64,000 bases of DNA from Paraconexibacter algicola (GTDB lineage Bacteria > Actinomycetota > Thermoleophilia > Solirubrobacterales > Solirubrobacteraceae): contig NZ_PYYB01000001.1 of assembly GCF_003044185.1 (NCBI RefSeq), forward strand, positions 1,942,978-2,006,977, in the 5' to 3' direction. The notes under the pieces were generated by a model. That model saw nothing but the letters and a program-made list of their open reading frames with translations, was not told the DNA's origin and did no database searches. A program made the translations under genes and the position numbers. Positions 7,668 to 15,867 of this stretch are shown one piece after another (positions within the stretch are counted from its first letter, which is position 1; the number at the start of each line of letters is the position of its first letter).

Positions 7668-9496
7668 TCGCCCTCGCCCCGGACGACCTGGAACGGCACG
7701 TTCTTGGTCCAGTCCATGAACATGTTCATGGTGTCGAGGCCGAACTCGACGGGCATCGCGAGGTCGCGGATCTCGTCCTCGAAGCGCTTCGTGCCGACGC
7801 GGTCGGCGTAGGCGTTGAACGCCTCGCCGTCGTGGCGCTCGGCCTCGTACATGCGCACCCAACGCTCGACGGCGTCGGGGACGCGCTTGGACGGGATGCG
7901 GACCTTGAGCCGCTTGCCGTAGGCGACCTGGCCCTGCTCGTAGGTGCCGCCGACGTGCGGGATCGTCGCGGGGATCGTGTGCTCCCCGGCCTTGATCGAG
8001 GCGCCGTAGAAGCCGATGTTGGCGATGTGGTGCTGGCTGCAGCCGTTGGGGCAGCCGGACATCTTGATCTTGATGTCGCGGGTGAGCGGGTCGGTGATCC
8101 CCATCTCGACGACCTTCTCGTGCACGGCCTTGTTGAGGCCCATGGAGCTCGTGATGCCGAGCTTGCAGGAGTCGGTGCCGGGGCAGGAGACGACGTCCTC
8201 GATCGTGCGGACGCCCTTGTCGCCGACGCCGAGCTCGACGAGCTTGGTCCAGACCTCGTAGACGGACTCGTCGCGGACCCAGCGCAGCAGCAGGTTCTGC
8301 TGCACGGTCGTGCGGGCGAGGCCGCCGGAGTAGTCGCGCATGACCTGCGCGAGGCCGCGCCACTGGGCGGGGTCGAGGTCGCCGCGGGTGATCTTCACCT
8401 CGACGGCGCTGTAGCCCTCCTGCTTCTGGGCCTGCACGTTGTACTCGCGCCACGCCTCGAAGGCGGCGCGGTCGGCGTCGGTCGGCTGCGCGTACTCGCG
8501 GGCGGGATCGGCCTGGGGCGCGAGCGTGGCCTCGTCGACGTTGAAGTACTTCTCGTCGATCGAGAAGTCGCGCTGGGCGACCCAGTCGCCCTCGAGCTCG
8601 TCCTTGATCATCTGCGTGACCGCCTCGGCGCCGTCGCGGTCGACGAGCACCTTGATCCGCGCGCGGGCGCGGTTGACGCGCAGCCAGTCCTGGGCGTCGA
8701 AGATCCGGAAGACGGCCTCGGCGACCTTCAGGTACTCGCCGTCGTCGGCCGACGCGAACTCCCACAGCGTGGGCGCGACGCGCGGCATGATCGAGGTGCC
8801 GCCGCCGACGCGGATCTCGAAGCCCTTGACGCCGTCCTTGATCTTGGCGAGGAACGCGATGTCGTGGATGCCGGTGATCGAGCGGTCCTCCGACGGCGTG
8901 CCGTCGAACGCGGTCTTGATCTTGCGCGGCATCAGCTGCGTCGTGGGGTGGCGCACGAAGTAGCGGACGTAGGCGCCGACGTACGGGGTGGTGTCGAAGA
9001 CCTCGCCCTCGGCGATGCCGGCCCACGGGTCGCCGGTGACGTTGCGCACGGTGTTGCCGCAGCCCTCGCGGGAGGAGAGGCCGGACGGCGAGATCTCGCG
9101 GATCAGCGCGGCCATCTTCATCAGCGGCACGTGGTGGATCTGGATGTTCTGCCGCGTGGTGATGTGCGCCTTGTTCAGCGGCGCGTACTTCTCGACGACG
9201 TTCGCGACGGTGTCCATCTGGTCGGGCGTCACGCCGCCGAAGGGCAGCTTGATCCGGCACATGTTCACGTCGGGCTGGCGCTGCCCGTAGACGCCCTGCT
9301 TCAGACGGAAGCCGATGAACTCCGGCTCGGGCGTGTGCCCGTCGAGGAACTTCGTGGCCTCGGTGTCGAAGTCGTCGAACTCGCGCTCGATGATCGGGAT
9401 GATGTGGCCCGGGACGTCGAGGCGCTCGGGGTCCTTGAGCGAGCCGCGACCGGCGGCGTCGGCAGCGGTGTCCGTGGGGACCGAAGAAGGCTCCAT
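7655..9496 (-). CDS. Assimilatory sulfite (or nitrite) reductase, ferredoxin-type, siroheme 4Fe-4S
   Basis: It reduces sulfite to sulfide with six electrons, probably from ferredoxin. The 613-residue protein contains both half-domains, with the siroheme/4Fe-4S cysteines SCPGTDSCKLG and SGCPNGCSQHH in the C-terminal half. RQNIQIHHV and GCGNTVRNVTGDPWAG are typical substrate-site regions. Sulfite and nitrite reductases of this family are hard to separate by eye; sulfite is assigned because the gene heads an operon with cysH, cysD and cysN. No good SD precedes ATG 9496; a TACATT hexamer about 10 nt upstream may be a -10 element for a leaderless or short-leader transcript. Confidence 0.92.
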   Translation of the reverse strand: MEPSSVPTDTAADAAGRGSLKDPERLDVPGHIIPIIEREFDDFDTEATKFLDGHTPEPEFIGFRLKQGVYGQRQPDVNMCRIKLPFGGVTPDQMDTVANVVEKYAPLNKAHITTRQNIQIHHVPLMKMAALIREISPSGLSSREGCGNTVRNVTGDPWAGIAEGEVFDTTPYVGAYVRYFVRHPTTQLMPRKIKTAFDGTPSEDRSITGIHDIAFLAKIKDGVKGFEIRVGGGTSIMPRVAPTLWEFASADDGEYLKVAEAVFRIFDAQDWLRVNRARARIKVLVDRDGAEAVTQMIKDELEGDWVAQRDFSIDEKYFNVDEATLAPQADPAREYAQPTDADRAAFEAWREYNVQAQKQEGYSAVEVKITRGDLDPAQWRGLAQVMRDYSGGLARTTVQQNLLLRWVRDESVYEVWTKLVELGVGDKGVRTIEDVVSCPGTDSCKLGITSSMGLNKAVHEKVVEMGITDPLTRDIKIKMSGCPNGCSQHHIANIGFYGASIKAGEHTIPATIPHVGGTYEQGQVAYGKRLKVRIPSKRVPDAVERWVRMYEAERHDGEAFNAYADRVGTKRFEDEIRDLAMPVEFGLDTMNMFMDWTKNVPFQVVRGEGECAV

Positions 9497-9541
9497 CGGG
9501 CCAATGTAGCAAAACCCGATCGCACTTCAGGAATTAGGAAA

Positions 9542-9584
9542 CCGGCATGAATGCTGGACATTCCCCACGGACAATGTGGGGAAT
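9542..9584. promoter_or_regulatory. Two adjacent inverted repeats upstream of the sulfate-assimilation operon
   Basis: A perfect 9-bp repeat, ATTCCCCAC (9560-9568) and GTGGGGAAT (9576-9584), has a 7-nt spacer. Beside it, CCGGCAT-GA-ATGCTGG (9542-9557) is nearly palindromic. The region is AT-richer than its surroundings and sits 46-88 bp upstream of the sulfite reductase start. It could be an operator for a sulfur regulator. The 9-bp repeat is also just 7 nt after the stop of the small gene at 9592-9786, so it may instead be that gene's terminator. Confidence 0.45.
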
Positions 9585-9591
9585 CGCGGGG

Positions 9592-9786
9592 TCAGCGCAG
9601 CCAGGGATGGTCGGCGCCGGCGGGCAGGCCGACGCCCTCGAGCAGCGCCGCGCGCTGCCAGCCGGGCAGGCCGACGGGGGCCGGGGCGGCGGGCGGGGCG
9701 TTGTCGCGCAGGAACTGCTCCACGGCCGCGACGACCGCCGCGGCCTCGTGCTCGGTCGCGGGGCTGGTGATCTCGACTCGCGCCAT
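9592..9786 (-). CDS. Small protein resembling acyl-CoA carboxylase epsilon subunit
   Basis: The product has 64 residues, starting MARVEITSPATEHEAAAVV. A helix of the form EHEAAAVVAAVEQFLRD is followed by a Pro/Ala linker and a Trp-containing tail (GWQRAALLEGVG, ending WLR). This is the general plan of AccE/PccE epsilon subunits (EE.AALVAVL... then W..A), small proteins that stabilise actinobacterial acyl-CoA carboxylases. The similarity is by eye and the protein is short. The gene is not next to a carboxylase gene, although alpha and beta chains are present at both sides of this region. It is divergent from the secreted protein gene at 9857. Confidence 0.5.
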   Translation of the reverse strand: MARVEITSPATEHEAAAVVAAVEQFLRDNAPPAAPAPVGLPGWQRAALLEGVGLPAGADHPWLR

Positions 9787-9856
9787 GCGTGCATCCTGCC
9801 ATGCGCGCGCGATCGGCACCGCCCCGGGCGCCGACGACTGGAAACCGGAGTGTCGG

Positions 9857-10957
9857 ATGTGCGAGGGTCGCCGCGTGCTCCGACCCCGTCGCCTGCCCGT
9901 CCCCGTCCTCGCCGCCCTCGGCGTGCTCGCGCCCGGCGCGGCCGCCGCCGAGGCGCCCGTCGTGTTCACGAACACCGGCACCGACTGCCGCAACCTCGCG
10001 ATCACGCTGCCGATCGACCCGGTCGCCGCGCGTGAGCTCGTGCCCGAGCGCTTCGCCTTCGCCGGCGAGGAGCCCGAGGGGTTCGTCGAGCTCGCCACCT
10101 GCCCCGAGGGGACGATCGACGGGGTCCGCCGTCCCGCCTACCGGATCGCCGAGGCCGCGGTGGTGATCCGCACGCCCGTCCCGCTCGACGACCCCGGCGG
10201 CACGATCACCCAGGACATCTACGCGATCTCGCAGCTCGACACCGATCCCGAGCTCTCGCGCCGCAAGGTCGACGTCGGCTTCCGCTCCGACCTCGTCGAC
10301 ATCGCCTTCGACCGCTCCGGGCCGCTCGGGACGCGCATCGACGCCCGGATCCCGTGGGCGTTCTCGCCGTACACGATGACCGCCGACCTCACCCCCGGAA
10401 CGCCGCCGCTGCCCGGCGTCACCATCGTCACCCGGATCTGGGGGCTCGGACCGAAGGGCCTCGTGCTGACCCGCAACGACATCGAGCAGGTCCACGAGGG
10501 ATCGGTCGCCTCCGGCACCGTGACGTTCGCCCCCGGCTCGCCGCTGTCGCGGCTGTTCGGCGGCACGACCCTGCGCGGCACCGGGATCTCCGGCCGCGGC
10601 ACGTTCACGAACGTCACGCGGATCGTCGAGCCCGCGCCGGTCGCGTCGCCCGCTCCGGCCCCCGCCGTCCGGCCCCGGCTCGTCGTCCGCCGCGAGGGCC
10701 GCGCCTTGCGGATCGCCGTCCGGGACGCCGCCGGCCCGTTCCGGGCCACGGTGCGCCGCGGCGCCTCCGCGCGCGGCGGGCTGGTGCGGACGCTGCGCGG
10801 CGCGACCGCGGTGCGCTGGGACGGCCGCCGCGCCGACGGGCGCCGCGTGCCCGACGGGCGCTACACCGTCCGCGTGCGGCGCACGACCGGCGACCGCGCG
10901 CTCGTCGGCGCGCTCACGGTGCGCGTGGCGCGCGGCGCCGTGCGGCCGACGGGCTGA
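9857..10957 (+). CDS. Secreted protein of unknown function with C-terminal FlgD-like beta domain
   Basis: The 366-residue product has a signal peptide (RRLPVPVLAALGVLAPGAAAAEA, cleavage about residue 35). A unique N-terminal domain follows (VFTNTGTDCRNLAITLPIDPVAARELVPERF...), then a Pro/Ala hinge (PVASPAPAPAV) near residue 270. The C-terminal region reads RTLRGATAVRWDGRRADGRR...GRYTVRVR, the FlgD-type Ig-like pattern seen at the end of many secreted actinobacterial proteins. GGAG lies 6 nt before ATG 9857; GTG 9875 is an alternative start. I do not recognise the N-terminal domain. The gene stands alone, convergent with the OCD-family gene. Confidence 0.75.
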   Translation: MCEGRRVLRPRRLPVPVLAALGVLAPGAAAAEAPVVFTNTGTDCRNLAITLPIDPVAARELVPERFAFAGEEPEGFVELATCPEGTIDGVRRPAYRIAEAAVVIRTPVPLDDPGGTITQDIYAISQLDTDPELSRRKVDVGFRSDLVDIAFDRSGPLGTRIDARIPWAFSPYTMTADLTPGTPPLPGVTIVTRIWGLGPKGLVLTRNDIEQVHEGSVASGTVTFAPGSPLSRLFGGTTLRGTGISGRGTFTNVTRIVEPAPVASPAPAPAVRPRLVVRREGRALRIAVRDAAGPFRATVRRGASARGGLVRTLRGATAVRWDGRRADGRRVPDGRYTVRVRRTTGDRALVGALTVRVARGAVRPTG

Positions 10958-10978
10958 GGGCCGGGCGCCCGCCGCCTC

Positions 10979-11950
10979 TCAGAGCTCGATCGTCTGCGCC
11001 GACACCCGGCCCGCGCGCAGGGCGTCGAGTGCGGCCGCGGCGATCGCGAGGTCCTGGATCGCCAGGCCCGTGGAGTCGAACAGCGTCACCGCCTCCGGTC
11101 CGCGTCGTCCGGGCGCCTCGCCCGTGAGGACCGCGCCGAGGTCGGTGACCTGCTCGCGGGTGACCATGCCCGCCTCGACGGCCCCGGTGAGCTCGCCGCC
11201 GTGCGACGCCTGCGCCCACTCGTCGCAGAACAGCGCGCACGAGGCGACCGCGCCGATGCTCATCTCCGCCTTGCCGGGGCCGTCGGCCCCGAGCATGTTC
11301 AGGTGCAGGCCCGGTCGCAGGTTGCCGACGTCGAGCACGATCTCGTGCCCGGGCGTGACGCAGCAGAGCACGTCGCAGCGCAGCGCGTCCGCGGTGCTGC
11401 CGACCGTCCAGCGGTCGGCGCCGAGCTCGTCGGCGAGCGCCGCCGCCACGTCCGCGCGCGGGTCGACCAGCACGTTCCCGCCCCCGCCGCCGTACCCGTC
11501 GGCGACCAGGCACCGCGCCGCCCACGCGCCGTGCAGCCCGCAGCCGATGATCGCGACCGTCGCCGCCTCGGGCCGCGCGAGCGCCCGCGTGGCGACGGCC
11601 GCGACGGCGCCCGTGCGCAGCGCGGTGACCGCCCCGGCGTCGAGCAGCAGCAGCGGCTCGCTCGTGCGCGCGTCCGACACGCAGACGAGGCCCATCACGG
11701 TCGGCAGCGGCTCGGCGCGGTCCGGGTTGCCCGGGAACGACGAGATCCACTTGAGCATCGCGAGGTCCCCGCCGAGCGCGGGCATCGCGCGGAAGTCCCC
11801 GTACGGCGGGGACGGCAGGTAGACCTTCGACGGCATCGTCCACGCGCCGGCGTGGTGGCGCAGGAACGCCTCGCGGGTGTGGTGGATCGCGTCCGCGGCG
11901 CTGACGGCGGCCAGCACGGCGTCGCGGTTCAGGACGGGCAGGGCGGGCAC
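10979..11950 (-). CDS. Ornithine cyclodeaminase / mu-crystallin family NAD(P)-dependent enzyme
   Basis: This 323-residue protein has the OCD/mu-crystallin fold. The N-terminal region contains MPSKVYLP and GGDLAMLKWISSFPGNP, including the conserved substrate-binding Lys. The Rossmann glycine motif (VAIIGCGLHGAWAARCL) follows near residue 135. Family members include ornithine cyclodeaminase, alanine dehydrogenase and ketimine reductases; sequence alone does not select one. The start is GTG 11950. It is transcribed away from the RDD gene's stop by about 40 bp and ends 22 bp from the convergent secreted protein. Confidence 0.88.
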   Translation of the reverse strand: MPALPVLNRDAVLAAVSAADAIHHTREAFLRHHAGAWTMPSKVYLPSPPYGDFRAMPALGGDLAMLKWISSFPGNPDRAEPLPTVMGLVCVSDARTSEPLLLLDAGAVTALRTGAVAAVATRALARPEAATVAIIGCGLHGAWAARCLVADGYGGGGGNVLVDPRADVAAALADELGADRWTVGSTADALRCDVLCCVTPGHEIVLDVGNLRPGLHLNMLGADGPGKAEMSIGAVASCALFCDEWAQASHGGELTGAVEAGMVTREQVTDLGAVLTGEAPGRRGPEAVTLFDSTGLAIQDLAIAAAALDALRAGRVSAQTIEL

Positions 11951-11992
11951 GGCGCGCAGGCTGTCACACGCGACGGCGCCGCGGGGGGCCGC

Positions 11993-12634
11993 TCAGCCGT
12001 CGAGCCCGATGCGGCCGGCGAGGTCCTCGCGCTCGCCGTGGCCGGCCGGACGGCCCGGGGCGGGCGGTGGGGGTGGCAGCAGGCTGCCCGGGACCGGCGC
12101 GGCGAGGCGGTCGCCGCCGAAGGCGTCGACCTCGTCCTCGCCGTCGAGCACGACGCGGGTCGAGCAGACGAGGTCGTGGATGGCGCGCTGGTGGGGGTCC
12201 CACAGGGGCCACAGGAAGCTGAGGAGCAGCGGCACCGTGAAGAGCCCCAGCGCGCCCTTCGCCAGGGCCTCGCGCAGGAACGCGGTGCCGAGACCCACGG
12301 GCCGGCCGTCGTTGCGCACGACGCGGATGCCGACGATGCGACGGCCCGGCGTGCGGCCCCGCGTCAGGCCCAGCAGCAGCCACGGGTACAGGAAGGCGCT
12401 CGCGATCCCGACGCCGATCGCCCACGCCGCCCAGTACGGCGCGGTGGCGGTGGCGTCCGTGTCCTCGTAGCGGTACTCGCCCCAGTCGGTGACGAACCCG
12501 ACGACCACCGCGACGGCGACGACCAGCAGCAGCTGGACGAGGAGGTCCAGCAGCAGCGCGCCCGCGCGCTGGCCCCACCGGGCCGCCGGCAGGGCGAAGG
12601 CGGCCGGGGCGGGACGCTCGGGAGCGACGGACAC
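11993..12634 (-). CDS. RDD family integral membrane protein
   Basis: The protein has 213 residues. The RDD domain shows WGQRAGALLLDLLVQ near residue 20 (the Arg of the family name), a second TM around residues 70-90, and TRGRTPGRRIVGIRVVR, the typical second motif. A third TM (LFTVPLLLSFLWPLWDPHQRAIHDLVCSTRVV) ends with the conserved H..D. A disordered Pro-rich tail follows. RDD proteins are poorly characterised membrane proteins, some acting as ion antiporters. The start GTG 12634 is 48 bp from the divergent methyltransferase start. Confidence 0.88.
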   Translation of the reverse strand: MSVAPERPAPAAFALPAARWGQRAGALLLDLLVQLLLVVAVAVVVGFVTDWGEYRYEDTDATATAPYWAAWAIGVGIASAFLYPWLLLGLTRGRTPGRRIVGIRVVRNDGRPVGLGTAFLREALAKGALGLFTVPLLLSFLWPLWDPHQRAIHDLVCSTRVVLDGEDEVDAFGGDRLAAPVPGSLLPPPPPAPGRPAGHGEREDLAGRIGLDG

Positions 12635-12682
12635 GCGCCGGATCGTACGCCCGCCCGCGGTGCCGCGGTAGGGTCCGGCCCC

Positions 12683-13447
12683 GTGCTGCCCTCCGCCACC
12701 CAGCGCATCCTCGACACGCTCCCCGACGGCGCGACCCTGCTCGACGTCGGCGGCTGGGCCGCCCCGTTCAACCGCGCCACGCACGTGCTCGACCTGATGC
12801 CCTACGAGACGCGCGGGGCGATGGGCAGCTACGGCCCGCGCGGCGAGCGCTTCACGCGCCGGACGTGGACGGTCCGGGACATCTGCGACCACCGGCCGTG
12901 GCCGTACGCGGACGACCAGTTCGACTTCGCGATCTGCGTCACGACGCTGGAGGACATCCGCGACCCGATCTGGGTCTGCCACGAGCTGAGCCGTGTCGCG
13001 AAGGCCGGCTACGTCGAGGTCCCCACGATCGAGGCGGAGCTGATCTTCAACGTCGAGGGCAACGGTCCCTGGCTCGGCCACGAGCACCACCGCTGGCTCT
13101 GCGACGTCGTCGACGGGGCGCTCCGGTTCACGCACAAGCCGCACTCGATCCACCACGACTGGACGCTGCGGGTCAACGACCGCTGGCGCGCGCGGATGGA
13201 GCTCGAGGACCACCTGCTCGGGCTGTTCTGGGAGGGCACGCTGCCCGCGTTCGAGCGGCCGCTGATCGGGGAGGACGACTACCAGCGCCTGTTCGCGGAG
13301 CTGCGCGAGCGGATCCGGCGGCGCTTCGAGCCGTCGGAGGCGGAGCTGCGGCTGAAGACGGCGCGCGATCTCGCGCGGCACGGCGCCGCGCTCGCGGCAC
13401 AGCGACCGCGGCGGCTCGCCTCGCAGCTCATCGATCGTCTGCGGTAG
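12683..13447 (+). CDS. SAM-dependent methyltransferase, class I
   Basis: The product has 254 residues from GTG 12683. Motif I is TLLDVGGWAAPF near residue 20, and an acidic motif II-like segment (HVLDLMPYE) follows. WPYADDQFDFAICVTTLEDIRDP matches the central region of Methyltransf_11-type enzymes. The second half (VEVPTIEAELIF...GHEHHRWLCDV) is unusual and resembles sugar- or glycan-associated methyltransferases. The substrate is unknown. It is divergent from the RDD gene and 38 bp upstream of the BI-1 gene on the same strand. Confidence 0.8.
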   Translation: MLPSATQRILDTLPDGATLLDVGGWAAPFNRATHVLDLMPYETRGAMGSYGPRGERFTRRTWTVRDICDHRPWPYADDQFDFAICVTTLEDIRDPIWVCHELSRVAKAGYVEVPTIEAELIFNVEGNGPWLGHEHHRWLCDVVDGALRFTHKPHSIHHDWTLRVNDRWRARMELEDHLLGLFWEGTLPAFERPLIGEDDYQRLFAELRERIRRRFEPSEAELRLKTARDLARHGAALAAQRPRRLASQLIDRLR

Positions 13448-13485
13448 GCGTCGGGCGCCCCGCGCCGGGGTACCATCGGCGCACC

Positions 13486-14163
13486 ATGGACGACCAGCGC
13501 TCCGGATTCACGTACCCCGCCGAGTCGAGCTTCGGCCGCTCGCGCGTCGAGATCTCGACGGCCCAGCTGCTCGGGCAGGTGATGTTCCTCGTCGCGGTCG
13601 CGCTCGGCTTCGCCGTGCTCGGCACCTTCCTGGGTCGCGAGCTCGAGGTCGGCGCCGCCCGGATCTGCTCGTTCGCCGGCTTCGGCATGCTGCTGGTCTC
13701 CTCCTTCGGCGGGGAGCGCTTCCGCGTCGGGCCGCTCGCGATGGGCTGGCTGTTCGCGACCGCGCTGCTCATCGGGCTCGGGCTCGGCCCGGTCATCGGC
13801 TACTTCGCCGAGGTCGATCCGGCGCCGCTGACGCAGGCCGCCGGGGCGACGGCGCTCGTCGTCGCGGGCACGGGCTCGCTGGGCTTCGCGCTGTCGAAGG
13901 ACCTGAAGTCGTGGATGCGGCCGCTGAGCTTCCTCGTCTTCGGCCTCGTGATCGTGTCGCTGCTGCTGATGCTCGCGGGCGGCGGGGGCAACCCGCTGAT
14001 CTCGATCGCGATCGGGGCCGTCAGCGCGCTGCTGATCGTGGTCGACTTCAACTACCTGCGCAAGCACGGCACCGAGGACGACGCCGTGATGCTCGCCACG
14101 GGGATCTTCGTCTCGATCGTGAACATCTTCCTCGCGCTGCTGAACATCTTCGGCAACCGCTGA
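13486..14163 (+). CDS. Bax inhibitor-1 / YccA family membrane protein
   Basis: This 225-residue protein has seven hydrophobic segments and ends in IFVSIVNIFLALLNIFGNR, the signature C-terminus of the BI-1/YbhL/YccA family. Members are pH-sensitive calcium-leak channels or modulators of membrane proteases. The conserved acidic residue in ALLIVVDFNYLRK and the GTEDDAVMLA segment precede the last TM. ATG 13486 follows a short leader. A perfect 11-bp palindrome lies 27 nt after the stop. Confidence 0.9.
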   Translation: MDDQRSGFTYPAESSFGRSRVEISTAQLLGQVMFLVAVALGFAVLGTFLGRELEVGAARICSFAGFGMLLVSSFGGERFRVGPLAMGWLFATALLIGLGLGPVIGYFAEVDPAPLTQAAGATALVVAGTGSLGFALSKDLKSWMRPLSFLVFGLVIVSLLLMLAGGGGNPLISIAIGAVSALLIVVDFNYLRKHGTEDDAVMLATGIFVSIVNIFLALLNIFGNR

Positions 14164-14189
14164 TCGGCCGCAAAACGGCCCATCGATGG

Positions 14190-14213
14190 CCCGTTGAACG
14201 GACGTTCAACGGG
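14190..14213. terminator. 24-bp near-perfect palindrome after the BI-1 gene
   Basis: CCCGTTGAACG (14190-14200) pairs with CGTTCAACGGG (14203-14213) around a 2-nt centre. The stem is 27 nt after the stop codon and immediately precedes the putative promoter of the collagen-like gene. It could be a terminator or an operator. Its core, TTGAACGGAC, partly resembles the arm of the long hairpin family at 45455 and 49315. Confidence 0.5.
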
Positions 14214-14215
14214 TC

Positions 14216-14277
14216 GTGCAATCTCGTCACGTTGCCACTACGGTGTGACCGACGTGGCGGGGGAACGGGTCCCCCGC
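14216..14277 (+). promoter_or_regulatory. Possible promoter and leader hairpin of the collagen-like gene
   Basis: GTGCAA (14216-14221) and TACGGT (14239-14244) are separated by 17 bp, a weak sigma70-like arrangement. A perfect 7-bp hairpin, GCGGGGG (14257-14263) with CCCCCGC (14271-14277), then sits in the leader, 12 nt before the AAGGGGG ribosome binding site. The hairpin is certain; the promoter is a weak guess. Confidence 0.35.
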
Positions 14278-14298
14278 AGGGCAGATGCAAGGGGGAAC

Positions 14299-15726
14299 AT
14301 GACGTTCAAGAACACGCGCGCCACGCTCGGTGCGCTCGGGTCGACCGCGGCGATCGCCGCCGCCATGGCGGCGCCGGCACAGGCCGCCACCACCACCTAT
14401 CCCGCCGGCGGGAGCAGCTTCACCAGTGGCCTCGAGGGCTGGCAGGACACGAGCACCTCGTGCGTCCTGCTCGTGCTGCCGTCGCTGCTGTGCGACGTGG
14501 ACAACCTCCACGCCGCCGGCGTCGGCAACCCGGCGGGCTCGCTGCAGGTCCGCTACACGACGCTGCTCGGGCTCCTCGGGGTCGCGACGGGCACGAGCGT
14601 CGTGACGTCGCCGTCGTTCACGGTCGCCGAGACCGGCGGCTCCGGCGTCCTGCAGCTCGATCGCCGCGCCGACATCCAGGCGCTGCTGGACCTCGGCGGC
14701 ACCGCCGGCTACCGGGTCGTCCTCGTCAACCAGTCCAACGGCGCCCGCACGGTGCTGCTGGAGGAGGCGCTCGACAACGCCGACAGCGCGTTCGTCAAGC
14801 GCACCGCGGCGGTGCCGACCGGGCTGCTGCAGCCGGGCACGAGCTACCGCCTGGAGATCACGACGCGCCTGACCTCGCAGCTGCTGCAGATCCTCGGCGG
14901 CAGCGTCAGCGCCTACTTCGACAACGTCGGCCTCGCGGTCACCGACGGTCCCGCCGGCCCGACGGGTCCGAGCGGCCCGACCGGTCCGAGCGGCCCGACC
15001 GGGCCCACCGGTCCGAGCGGTCCCACCGGTCCGAGCGGCCCGACGGGTCCGAGCGGCCCGACCGGTCCGAGCGGCCCCACGGGCCCGAGCGGTCCGACCG
15101 GCCCGACGGGTCCGGACGGCCCCACCGGTCCGACGGGTCCGAGCGGCCCGACGGGTGCGACCGGCCCGCAGGGCCCGACGGGTGAGACCGGGGCCCCCGG
15201 CCCCGCCGGCCCCGCCGGGGCGAACGGCACGAACGGCACCAACGGCGCCAACGGGGCGGCCGGGCCGGCCGGTCCCGCGGGCCCCGCCGGCCCGCAGGGT
15301 CCGGCCGGTGCGACGGGCGCGACCGGCGCCTCGGTCGACGGCGCCTCGCTGCCGACGTCCAAGCAGCTCCTGCGCATCGACTCCACGAACCTCGCCGTTC
15401 CGCGGTCGAAGGCCAAGGGCTCGAAGATCGTGAAGGTCCGGATCTACTGCCGGCCGTTCGCGACCCGCACCTGCTCGGGCACCGTGAAGATCCGCTCGAC
15501 GAACAAGCTGCGGTTCGGCCGCTCCGGCAACGAGCGCGTGACGTTCGGGACCAGCGAGTTCCAGCTCAACCGCCGCCAGGTCGGGTTCGTGAAGGTCCCG
15601 CTCGGCGCCGACCGCGTCGCGCTGGCCCGCAAGCGCCGCACGACCGAGGTGATGGTCACCGTCGCGGTGATCGACACCAGCGGCAACCGGCAGACGTTCC
15701 GCCGCACCGTGCGCCTGCGCGGCTAG
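14299..15726 (+). CDS. Secreted collagen-like triple-helix protein
   Basis: The 475-residue product has a signal peptide ending PAQA at about residue 29. A globular N-terminal domain (30-215) follows. An uninterrupted Gly-X-Y tract of about 43 triplets runs from residue 217 to 345, first nearly pure GPT/GPS, then [10 protein letters not shown] basic C-terminal beta domain (about 360-475) has two cysteines ([10 protein letters not shown]). Bacterial collagen-like proteins form trimeric rods on cell surfaces or secreted filaments; trimerisation here is inferred. GPT-rich triplets without hydroxyproline are typical of bacterial forms. ATG 14299 has AAGGGGG 3-9 nt upstream. No sortase motif or C-terminal TM is visible, so anchoring is unclear. 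Confidence 0.9.
   Translation: MTFKNTRATLGALGSTAAIAAAMAAPAQAATTTYPAGGSSFTSGLEGWQDTSTSCVLLVLPSLLCDVDNLHAAGVGNPAGSLQVRYTTLLGLLGVATGTSVVTSPSFTVAETGGSGVLQLDRRADIQALLDLGGTAGYRVVLVNQSNGARTVLLEEALDNADSAFVKRTAAVPTGLLQPGTSYRLEITTRLTSQLLQILGGSVSAYFDNVGLAVTDGPAGPTGPSGPTGPSGPTGPTGPSGPTGPSGPTGPSGPTGPSGPTGPSGPTGPTGPDGPTGPTGPSGPTGATGPQGPTGETGAPGPAGPAGANGTNGTNGANGAAGPAGPAGPAGPQGPAGATGATGASVDGASLPTSKQLLRIDSTNLAVPRSKAKGSKIVKVRIYCRPFATRTCSGTVKIRSTNKLRFGRSGNERVTFGTSEFQLNRRQVGFVKVPLGADRVALARKRRTTEVMVTVAVIDTSGNRQTFRRTVRLRG
14947..15333 (+). repeat. In-gene 9-18 bp tandem repeats encoding Gly-X-Y
   Basis: Tandem units such as GGTCCGAGCGGCCCGACC encode (GPSGPT)n. Near-identical units make this tract a likely site of copy-number change by slippage or recombination. 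Confidence 0.85.
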
Positions 15727-15867
15727 CAGCCCGCCGCACCGCCTGACCGCGACCGACCCCGTACGCCCACGAGGTGTGCGGGGCCGGTCCGCGTCCGGGC
15801 CCGGACATCCGTCCAGGTCCGTTGACAGCGCCGCGCAGATCCGCGCCCGCCCGCCGATGGACGGGCC

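Noticed and set aside
14944-15345. Possible CRISPR array or satellite in the repeated DNA
   Set aside because: The repeats are contiguous in-frame Gly-X-Y codons without unique spacers inside a good secreted-protein gene.
14913-15416. 167-aa minus-strand Pro/Gly/Val-rich frame
   Set aside because: It is the reverse reading of the collagen repeats and has no start region or context of its own.
15822-15827. TTGACA as a -35 box for the subtilase gene
   Set aside because: No acceptable -10 hexamer lies 16-19 bp downstream; the match is likely chance.
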